From Treponema sp. (lineage in GTDB: Bacteria; Spirochaetota; Spirochaetia; Treponematales; Treponemataceae), in contig SFOB01000076.1 of NCBI GenBank assembly GCA_004554075.1, positions 1-12,164 of the forward strand: a DNA stretch of 12,164 nt, written 5' to 3'. The notes below the pieces were generated by a model. That model saw only the letters and a list, made by a program, of their open reading frames with translations. It did not search any database and was not told the origin of the DNA. Every line of letters starts with the position of its first letter. The first letter of the stretch is position 1. Below, in pieces: positions 6,697-12,164 of the stretch. The position numbers and the translations under genes are program-made.

Positions 6697-6721
6697 ATAA
6701 AAAACTTGTATTGGAACAAAG
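6697..6721 (+). repeat. 25-bp promoter element, copy 2 (identical copy at 2309-2333)
   Basis: Positions 6697-6721 read ATAAAAAACTTGTATTG then GAACAAAG, identical over 25 bases to the element ahead of the importer operon and in the same orientation relative to the gene it serves. It ends 11 bases before the -10 box here and 13 bases before it in the other copy. Confidence 0.8.
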
Positions 6722-6756
6722 ACTCAGAATCCTATAACATACCGCCATGATAGGTA
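6711..6756 (+). promoter_or_regulatory. Promoter and operator of the PaaK-like gene
   Basis: The -35 candidate TTGGAA (6711-6716), a 16-base spacer and -10 TATAAC (6733-6738) are followed by the dyad AACATA-N9-TAGGTA at 6736-6756. The dyad overlaps the -10 box by three bases exactly as in the importer promoter. The promoter is divergent from that of the methyltransferase-mccBA operon. The untranslated leader would be about 75 bases, ending in AAAGAGG ahead of the ATG at 6819. Confidence 0.65.
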
Positions 6757-6818
6757 ATTGAAAGTCAGTTCAAAAAGTCCTGTCAAAAAACAAATTGAAA
6801 ATTAAAAGAGGTATAACT

Positions 6819-8171
6819 ATGGCAGATTGGGGAACAGCAAATCCAGACGGAAAATATTGGAATAAAGAACTGGAAACACTTCCACGTGAGCAGCTGGAAG
6901 CAAAGCAGCTGGAAGACTTAAAGGAAATCGTGCAGTTTGCATACGATCACGCTCCTTACTACAAGAGAAGTTTTGACGAAGCAGGTGTAAAGCCAAGCGA
7001 CATCAAAACATTGAAGGATATTGAAAAGTTTCCATTTATCAACAAAAAAACACAGCGCGACACACAGGGCGTAGGTTCTTTCCTTGGAGAACTTGCAGCA
7101 GTACCGGAAGAAGACGTTGTATTCATTTCCACATCTTCAGGTTCAACCGGAGTTCCTACAGTAAGCCCTTTCAGCAAAAAAGATTTTGATGAGTTCCAGG
7201 ATACAGAAAGCCGCTGGTTCTATCAGATTGGTATGAGAAAGAATGACCGTTATGTTCACGCCCTCAACTTCTCTCTTTACGTTGGAGGCCCTGATGTAAT
7301 TGGTGCTCAGAATCTTGGTGCCCTTTGTATCTGGGGTGGTACACTTCCTAGCGAACGCCTTCTCTTCGTTCTTAAGCAGTATCAGCCAACAATCATCTGG
7401 ACCAGCCCTTCTTATGCATGGCAGCTTGGTGAAAAGGCTCTTAAGGCCGGTTACGATCCTAAAAAGGACTTCAATATTAAAAAGATTATTGTAGCAGGTG
7501 AGCTTGGTGGTTCTATCAGCTCAACACGTAAGGCTATTGAAGATATCTGGGGTGCAGAGGTTTACGACTTCTACGGTCTTTCAGACATCTTTGGTGCTTG
7601 TGCCGCTCAGTGTGAATATCATGATGGTCTTCATATTGCAGAAAACCACATTCTCGTAGAAACAGTAGATCTTAAAACAGGCGAAGTTCTTCCTCCGGGA
7701 GAAACTGGAGAGCTCGTATTTACAACTTTGAGAAAGCATGCCCGCCCTCTTATCCGCTTCCGCACAGGTGATATCGGCCGCATTGACCAGACACCTTGTA
7801 AGTGTGGACGTACACACGGAAGAATCCACGTTCTTGGCCGCAAGGATGACATGTTCATCGTAAGTGCAGTAAACGTATTCCCAAGCGATATCGAAGCTGT
7901 AATCCGCGATGAAAAGGATCTTACCGGCGAATACCTTATCCGTATCTTTGAGAAAGACTTTACATGTAAATATTCTGTAGAAGTTGAAAAGGCAAGCACA
8001 AGTACTAAGACTGATGAAGAAGTTGCAGCTCTTACAAGTGCAGCACTTAAGGGACGCATTGGTGTAAAGCCTTCAAGCGTAGTTGTTCACAAAGACGGCG
8101 AACTCAATACTCGCAGTGAGCACAAGTCAAAGCGTATTATTGATGAACGTACATTAACATATAACATCTAG
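6819..8171 (+). CDS. Phenylacetate-CoA ligase family (PaaK-like) AMP-forming adenylating enzyme
   Basis: This 450-residue soluble member of the ANL adenylating superfamily has family length. Visible motifs are the phosphate loop STSSGSTGVPT (104-114), the substrate/AMP motif YGLSDIFG (252-259), the ATP-ribose aspartate Asp318 in RTGDIG, and the hinge into the C-terminal domain LGRKDDMFIV (339-348). Cys265, Cys327 and Cys329 (CKCGR) with nearby His could bind zinc. The family activates a carboxylate to an acyl-adenylate and usually transfers it to CoA. Phenylacetate, another aryl acid or a different acceptor are all possible, and no phenylacetate catabolism genes are near. The ATG at 6819 is preferred over an upstream TTG because AAAGAGG stands 8 bases before it. 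The operator shared with sulfur genes is the oddity: its role there is unknown. Confidence 0.85.
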   Translation: MADWGTANPDGKYWNKELETLPREQLEAKQLEDLKEIVQFAYDHAPYYKRSFDEAGVKPSDIKTLKDIEKFPFINKKTQRDTQGVGSFLGELAAVPEEDVVFISTSSGSTGVPTVSPFSKKDFDEFQDTESRWFYQIGMRKNDRYVHALNFSLYVGGPDVIGAQNLGALCIWGGTLPSERLLFVLKQYQPTIIWTSPSYAWQLGEKALKAGYDPKKDFNIKKIIVAGELGGSISSTRKAIEDIWGAEVYDFYGLSDIFGACAAQCEYHDGLHIAENHILVETVDLKTGEVLPPGETGELVFTTLRKHARPLIRFRTGDIGRIDQTPCKCGRTHGRIHVLGRKDDMFIVSAVNVFPSDIEAVIRDEKDLTGEYLIRIFEKDFTCKYSVEVEKASTSTKTDEEVAALTSAALKGRIGVKPSSVVVHKDGELNTRSEHKSKRIIDERTLTYNI

Positions 8172-8203
8172 TCATAAAAAAAGTATTTAAAAAAAGAGGA
8201 GGG

Positions 8204-8247
8204 ATGCTCTGGTGTTGACAAAAACTTCACCAGAGCATATTTTTTTT
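8204..8247 (+). terminator. Rho-independent terminator after the PaaK-like gene
   Basis: ATGCTCTGGTG (8204-8214) pairs perfectly with CACCAGAGCAT (8228-8238), giving an 11-bp stem and 13-base loop. A run of eight T (8240-8247) follows after one A. This is a strong intrinsic terminator that separates the PaaK-like gene from the c-di-GMP gene behind it. Confidence 0.93.
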
Positions 8248-8279
8248 CCAAAAAAAAATAGAAAAAAAAGGGGTAACTA

Positions 8280-9563
8280 ATGATAGCAGAATACGACGAA
8301 CTTACTGGTTTAGCAACAAAAGATTTCTTTTATGAAAATGTTGAAGCTGCTATCAAAATGAATAACTCCGAGCAGCATAATTTATTATATCTTAATATTG
8401 ATAACTTTAAGATTTTTAATGATTTATATGGCCGTAAAAAGGGTGATGATGTTCTTAAACAGATAGGCACCCTCCTTTTATTTCTTGCCAAGAATAAAAA
8501 TCTTTGTGCCAGAATACATTCCGACTGGTTTGCATTTTATTTAACAGGAAGCGACCTTTCTGATGTTGACCTCAAAAATATTTCTGAAATAATCAATAAT
8601 CAGTTCAAAGAAGAAACCATGCCTATTGTAATTCATTTTGGCATCTATCAATTTACAGAACAAACAGAAAGTATCTCTACTCTAGCCGGCCGCGCAAAGA
8701 GAGCCTTAAAAAGTATAAAAGGCGATTCGGTTAACACAATTGCATATTATGACAAAGAATTTATGGAAGAGGAAAAGAAAGACCATCATATAACAAAATG
8801 CTTTGATTCAGCTCTTAAAAACGGCGAATTCAAAATCTTTCTTCAGCCGCAGGTGTCTTCCGAAAATAAATTGAAAGGAGCGGAAGTTTTAGCCCGCTGG
8901 GTAAATGAACAAAACACTGTAATTTCTCCGGGCTATTTTATAAAAACTCTCGAAAAAACAGGACTGATTTCAAAGCTGGACAATAACATCTGGGAACAGG
9001 CAGCAAATCTTCTGAAAAGCTGGAAGGAAACCGACAAAGATGATCTTTATCTTTCCATCAATATTTCCGTTAAAGATTTTACAAATCTAAATGTATATTC
9101 AACTCTCACAGATATTGTTAAAAAATATGATATTCCACCACAGAAGCTCCGTCTGGAAATAACAGAATCTGTACTCATGAGTAATGCAAAACAAATTCTG
9201 GAAATTACAGAAAAGCTTCGTAAAGACGGTTTTTATATAGAAGTAGATGATTTTGGAAAAGGCTATTCCTCATTAAGCATGCTCAAAGATATAGATGTTG
9301 ATATGATAAAAATTGACATGGATTTTCTGAAGCATACAGAAAATGAATCAAAAAGTGCTATAATTCTTGAGTCAATTATTGGAATGAGTAAAAGGCTTGG
9401 AATTGAGGTTCTGATTGAGGGAGTAGAAACAGAAGCTCAAAAAGACTTTTTGAAGATGCTTGGCTGCGACATGTATCAGGGATATTACTTCAGCAAACCG
9501 ATTCCACTTGCAGATTTTAACAAGAAATATTTTAATTCATACGGAGAAAAAAATGCCATCTAA
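8280..9563 (+). CDS. Cyclic-di-GMP phosphodiesterase: degenerate GGDEF plus EAL domain
   Basis: This 427-residue soluble protein has no signal peptide or membrane segment. A GGDEF domain begins at once with DELTGLATKDFF (6-17) and has the metal-site region LNIDNFKIFNDLYG, but its signature is HSDWF (80-84) in place of GGDEF, so diguanylate cyclase activity is unlikely. The EAL domain runs from about residue 174 to 415 and keeps every catalytic position I can align: Glu202 in EVLAR, Asn261, Glu293 and Glu296 in LEITES, Asp323-Asp324 in VDDFG, Lys344, Glu380 and Gln400. Hydrolysis of c-di-GMP is therefore plausible. A stop codon in frame just upstream (8274-8276) fixes the start near the AAGGGG site. 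There is no N-terminal sensor domain. It overlaps the hydrolase gene by 11 bases and carries no sulfur-type operator. Confidence 0.9.
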   Translation: MIAEYDELTGLATKDFFYENVEAAIKMNNSEQHNLLYLNIDNFKIFNDLYGRKKGDDVLKQIGTLLLFLAKNKNLCARIHSDWFAFYLTGSDLSDVDLKNISEIINNQFKEETMPIVIHFGIYQFTEQTESISTLAGRAKRALKSIKGDSVNTIAYYDKEFMEEEKKDHHITKCFDSALKNGEFKIFLQPQVSSENKLKGAEVLARWVNEQNTVISPGYFIKTLEKTGLISKLDNNIWEQAANLLKSWKETDKDDLYLSINISVKDFTNLNVYSTLTDIVKKYDIPPQKLRLEITESVLMSNAKQILEITEKLRKDGFYIEVDDFGKGYSSLSMLKDIDVDMIKIDMDFLKHTENESKSAIILESIIGMSKRLGIEVLIEGVETEAQKDFLKMLGCDMYQGYYFSKPIPLADFNKKYFNSYGEKNAI

Positions 9564-10395
9564 TTTAACATTACAATATCTTTTTACTGACCCGGAAGAA
9601 CTGGATTCTACAGCTTTACCGGACTACACAACACTGGACTTTGTAAGTACCGGCTCCCACATTTATGGCGAAATTATGTGGCCGTCGGCAAATCAGCCAA
9701 AGCCTCATCCCTGCGTAATTATGCTGCACGGCTTTCCGGGAACTGCCCGTAACGACGATATTTCACACGCACTATGCAGAATCGGCTGCCTTGTGATTGT
9801 TCCTCATAACCGCGGAGCTTGGGGAAGTCAGGGAAAGTATCTTATTACCAATTGCATTGAAGACGCACAGAACCTTGCAGAATATGCGCACTCTCCTGAG
9901 TTCACAAATAAATACAATGTAGATCCCAATCAGATTTTTTTACTGGGCCACAGCATGGGAGCAAACTCTGCCCTCAACGCAGGCCGAAAACTGGACTGGA
10001 TCCGCGGAATCATAATGCTCACTCCTTACGACCCTACCCGCTACTTAAACCGCGCCAAGGAAAGTTATTTTCGCTCACTGCTGGAAGAAGGCAAAATTCT
10101 TCAGTCTGATGGAATTGACGCAATTTACGAAGACGTTGTAATAAACCGGGATGAAATCAGCCATCCAAAGTCCTTTGAGCAGGTAAAAGACAAAAACCTG
10201 CTTGTAATCGGAGGTACTTACGACTCGGTTTCACCAATAAACGAAATGATTCTTCCTCTCTGGAATCTTCTGGAGGCTCACCAGACAAAGGCAATTCAAA
10301 AACGCATTGATTTTCCTACCGAGCACGGACTTCTCGGCCGCCGAATCAGTGTAATAAAAGAAATTGCCGGCTTCATTAATGAGGCCTGTCAGTAA
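9553..10395 (+). CDS. Alpha/beta hydrolase (serine hydrolase, esterase or peptidase-like)
   Basis: This 280-residue cytoplasmic protein has a complete alpha/beta hydrolase triad: nucleophile Ser134 in GHSMG, acid Asp224 in GGTYDSVSP and His258 in TEHGL. The oxyanion-hole segment is MLHGFPG (57-63), and NRGAWGSQG follows, as in prolyl-oligopeptidase-like and dienelactone-hydrolase-like members. Substrate is unknown. The ATG at 9553 is preferred to an earlier in-frame start because GGAG lies 7 bases ahead of it and the protein then begins just before the fold. The start lies inside the EAL gene and overlaps it by 11 bases, so the two are co-transcribed and probably translationally coupled. Any functional link with c-di-GMP turnover is unproven. 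No clear terminator follows. Confidence 0.87.
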   Translation: MPSNLTLQYLFTDPEELDSTALPDYTTLDFVSTGSHIYGEIMWPSANQPKPHPCVIMLHGFPGTARNDDISHALCRIGCLVIVPHNRGAWGSQGKYLITNCIEDAQNLAEYAHSPEFTNKYNVDPNQIFLLGHSMGANSALNAGRKLDWIRGIIMLTPYDPTRYLNRAKESYFRSLLEEGKILQSDGIDAIYEDVVINRDEISHPKSFEQVKDKNLLVIGGTYDSVSPINEMILPLWNLLEAHQTKAIQKRIDFPTEHGLLGRRISVIKEIAGFINEACQ

Positions 10396-10455
10396 TAACT
10401 TTTTTCTATATCTCACCATAAAAAAGAAATATTAGTCCAACATATAGATTTTTGC

Positions 10456-10479
10456 TATAACCTACCTATCAGATTGGTA
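10456..10479 (+). promoter_or_regulatory. metN promoter -10 box fused to operator
   Basis: TATAAC at 10456-10461 is followed without a break by the arm of a dyad AACCTA-N9-TTGGTA occupying 10459-10479, the same three-base overlap seen at the importer and PaaK-like promoters. No good -35 box is present 16-18 bases upstream (the region reads TTAGTCC), so the promoter may be weak or need an activator. The start codon is 28 bases downstream of the dyad, with no room for a SAM riboswitch. Confidence 0.6.
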
Positions 10480-10507
10480 AATCCAAGTATAACTGACAGG
10501 AGGTTTT

Positions 10508-11590
10508 ATGGCTGATACAAACATAATCGAGCTGAAAGATATTTATAAAACTTTCACAGATGGCAAAAAAAGTTTTAACGCTGTAGAAAATGCAAGCGTT
10601 TCAATTCAAAAGGGAGAGATTTTCGGAATTATCGGATTTTCTGGAGCCGGAAAATCTACCCTTGTAAGAACAATCAACTTACTTGGCCGTCCAACAAGCG
10701 GAAGCGTAACAATACGCGGAAAAGATTTTTTAAGTCTGGGTCCAAAAGAGCTTCGCGAAGAACGTAAAAAAATCGGAATGATCTTCCAGCACTTTAATCT
10801 TATGAAGAGCCGTACAGTTTTCAGTAACGTTTCTTTTCCTCTAAAACGCAGCGGTCTTTCCAAAGAAGAAATTGCAAAGAAGGTTCGCGAGCTTCTTGCC
10901 CTTGTAGAAATTGAAGACAAGGAAAAAGTTTATCCTTCACAGCTTTCAGGTGGTCAGAAGCAGCGTGTAGCAATTGCCCGCGCCCTTGCAAACAATCCGG
11001 ACATTCTTTTGTGTGATGAGGCAACAAGCGCCCTTGACCCTACAACCACCCGCTCAATTCTTGCTCTGCTTAAAAAGCTGAACAAAGAGCTGGGACTCAC
11101 AATCGTAATCATCACCCATCAGATGGAAGTTATAAAGGAAATCTGTTCAAAGGTAGCCGTAATGGAAAACGGCCGCATAGTTGAGCAGGGAGATGTATTT
11201 GATATTTTTGCGGCACCAAAAGATGAAGTTACAAAACGCTTTATCCGTTCAACTTCAAGCCTGACAAAAATTGAGCAGCTGATTGCAGAAGACTCTCCGG
11301 TTGTAAAACTTGATTCGGATGAAACTCTGGTTCGCTTTACTTTCATTGAAAAGAATGTTTCAGAGCCGATTATCTCTGCAATGTCCCGCCTTTACGAAAT
11401 CACAATCAACATTATTTTTGCTGATGTAGAAATCGTTCAGGACGCACCTATTGGCGGCACCGTTGCTATTATCAGCGGCAAGCCAGAAATCGTAAAACGC
11501 GCCCTTGCTCACATTGAACAGCAGGGCGTTGGCGTTGAAGTATTAAAACAAGGTCATGCGGTGGTTGAGCCTGTCGAAACCACAAACTAA
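10508..11590 (+). CDS. metN: Methionine ABC importer ATPase with NIL domain
   Basis: This 360-residue ATP-binding subunit belongs to the MetNIQ methionine importer. Motifs are Walker A GFSGAGKST (43-51), Q-loop Gln94, KSRTVFSNVSFPL after it, signature LSGGQKQR (146-153), Walker B ILLCDEATSALDP (166-178) and His204 in ITHQME. A C-terminal NIL domain covers about residues 265-347; in this family it binds methionine and inhibits transport when the cell has enough. The gene starts after ACAGGAGG and is followed 12 bases later by metI. The last 13 residues (QGHAVVEPVETTN) lie beyond the NIL domain and are encoded largely by a palindromic repeat, an apparent extension of the normal end. Control by a sulfur-linked operator is likely from the dyad upstream. 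Confidence 0.94.
   Translation: MADTNIIELKDIYKTFTDGKKSFNAVENASVSIQKGEIFGIIGFSGAGKSTLVRTINLLGRPTSGSVTIRGKDFLSLGPKELREERKKIGMIFQHFNLMKSRTVFSNVSFPLKRSGLSKEEIAKKVRELLALVEIEDKEKVYPSQLSGGQKQRVAIARALANNPDILLCDEATSALDPTTTRSILALLKKLNKELGLTIVIITHQMEVIKEICSKVAVMENGRIVEQGDVFDIFAAPKDEVTKRFIRSTSSLTKIEQLIAEDSPVVKLDSDETLVRFTFIEKNVSEPIISAMSRLYEITINIIFADVEIVQDAPIGGTVAIISGKPEIVKRALAHIEQQGVGVEVLKQGHAVVEPVETTN
11561..11583 (+). repeat. Imperfect palindromic (REP-like) element inside the 3' end of metN
   Basis: GTGGTT (11561-11566) and AACCAC (11578-11583) are inverted arms around an 11-base centre GAGCCTGTCGA. From memory, very similar units of the type GGTTTCGACAGGCTCAACC recur in many bacterial genomes as dispersed palindromes. 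Here the unit is read in frame as VVEPVETT and seven bases separate it from the stop codon. Confidence 0.55.
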
Positions 11591-11602
11591 AGGAGGCATA
11601 AT

Positions 11603-12164
11603 ATGACAGAAATTATCGAAAAGATTTTACCAAACGTTTCGGCACATCCTGAGCGATTTTTCAACGGCCTGCTCGAAACCTTTATCATGACACTCTGGGC
11701 CGGAGCAATCAGCTTTGTAATAGGTCTTGTATTCGGCATTGTGCTTATTGTTACAAAAAAAGGTTCAATACTAGAAAACAAAGTAATTTATCAGATTCTT
11801 GATAAGCTTATAAACTTTTTCCGTTCCATTCCTTTCATCATCCTGCTCACAGGTGTAATGCCCCTCAGCCGCCTTTTGATGGGAACTGCCATCGGTGTAC
11901 GCGGTGCTATTGTTCCGCTGATTTTTGGCTGCGTGCCTTTCTTCAGCCGTCAGGTAGAAACAGCTCTTGCAGAGGTGGATGGAGGACTTATTGAAGCCGC
12001 AGAAAGTATGGGGCTTAGTCCGGTGGATATTATCTTCCGTGTATACCTTCGCGAAAGCATTGGTCCACTTGTCCGGGGAACTACAATAACGCTCGTTAGT
12101 TTGATTGGTCTTACTGCAATGGCAGGTGCCGTAGGTGCCGGTGGCCTTGGCAACTACGCCATCA
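11603..12164 (+). CDS. metI: Methionine ABC importer permease, 3' end cut by window edge
   Basis: The first 187 residues are visible, starting MTEIIEKILPNVSAHPERF, of a family whose members are about 215-230 long. Hydrophobic segments lie at roughly 23-50, 66-90, 97-115 and 158-182. The permease EAA loop reads EAAESMGLSPVDIIFRVYLRES (two parts, EAAESMGLSP and IIFRVYL), and the sequence runs off the window in GAVGAGGLGNYAI, all typical of MetI. It sits in the inner membrane and pairs with MetN to import methionine. The start has a perfect AGGAGG site and lies 12 bases behind metN. The binding protein metQ would be expected next, outside the window. Confidence 0.94.
   Translation, partial: MTEIIEKILPNVSAHPERFFNGLLETFIMTLWAGAISFVIGLVFGIVLIVTKKGSILENKVIYQILDKLINFFRSIPFIILLTGVMPLSRLLMGTAIGVRGAIVPLIFGCVPFFSRQVETALAEVDGGLIEAAESMGLSPVDIIFRVYLRESIGPLVRGTTITLVSLIGLTAMAGAVGAGGLGNYAI

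Noticed and set aside
6795..6818. TTG start extending the PaaK-like protein by eight residues
   Set aside because: The ATG at 6819 has a well-spaced AAAGAGG, while the TTG has none. The ribosome binding site itself would become coding.
8197..8219. GAGGAGGG followed by ATG, suggesting a tiny gene
   Set aside because: The spacing is only one base and the frame stops after four codons. The ATG is part of the terminator stem.
9460..9552. Earlier in-frame start for the alpha/beta hydrolase inside the EAL gene
   Set aside because: It would overlap the conserved end of the EAL domain by more than 100 bases and has no ribosome binding site; the ATG at 9553 has GGAG.
10396..10450. AT-rich inverted repeat (CTTTTTT with AAAAAAG) after the hydrolase as a terminator
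   Set aside because: The stem is purely A-T with a mismatch and no T-run follows it, so it does not support a terminator call.
10396..10507. SAM riboswitch ahead of metN
   Set aside because: Only 112 bases separate the genes, the dyad and -10 box occupy the part nearest metN, and no SAM-I core or terminator helix is visible.

Overview
This 12,164-base window is bacterial, with moderately low GC by eye, dense coding and short intergenic gaps. Gene content and style suggest a host-associated or rumen anaerobe. A spirochaete of the Treponema type is my best guess, from impression rather than a marker gene, so taxonomy is weakly supported. No RNA genes, CRISPR array, insertion sequence or phage genes were seen.

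Layout. The left half is on the minus strand. Positions 1-2178 hold an SsuA/TauA/NMT1-type ABC importer, transcribed binding protein, ATPase, then permease (permease cut by the window edge). Positions 2470-3408 hold cysK. Positions 3537-6602 hold a three-gene run: a SAM-dependent methyltransferase of the LCM/TIGR00027 type, an MccB-like cystathionine gamma-lyase and an MccA-like cystathionine beta-synthase. The right half is on the plus strand: a phenylacetate-CoA-ligase-family (PaaK-like) adenylating enzyme at 6819-8171, a strong terminator, an EAL phosphodiesterase with a degenerate GGDEF domain overlapping an alpha/beta hydrolase (8280-10395), then metN and the start of metI (methionine importer), running off the right edge.

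How the genes fit. Most encode sulfur amino acid supply: import of a sulfur-type solute (substrate unproven), O-acetylserine sulfhydrylation (CysK), reverse transsulfuration from homocysteine to cysteine (MccA/MccB) and methionine import (MetNI). The main discovery is regulatory. A 21-bp dyad, AACCTA-N9-TAGGTT with few deviations, occurs six times, each beside a promoter-like sequence, ahead of the importer, cysK, the methyltransferase-mccBA operon (two copies), the PaaK-like gene and metN. In three of these the left arm is fused to the -10 box as TATAACCTA or a close variant. This looks like a local repressor-controlled sulfur regulon. A CymR/IscR-like Rrf2 protein is the obvious kind of regulator, but none is encoded here. 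The importer and PaaK-like promoters also share a perfect 25-bp element upstream, which ties an enzyme of unknown substrate to sulfur uptake. The c-di-GMP/hydrolase pair has no such site and appears to be a separate unit.
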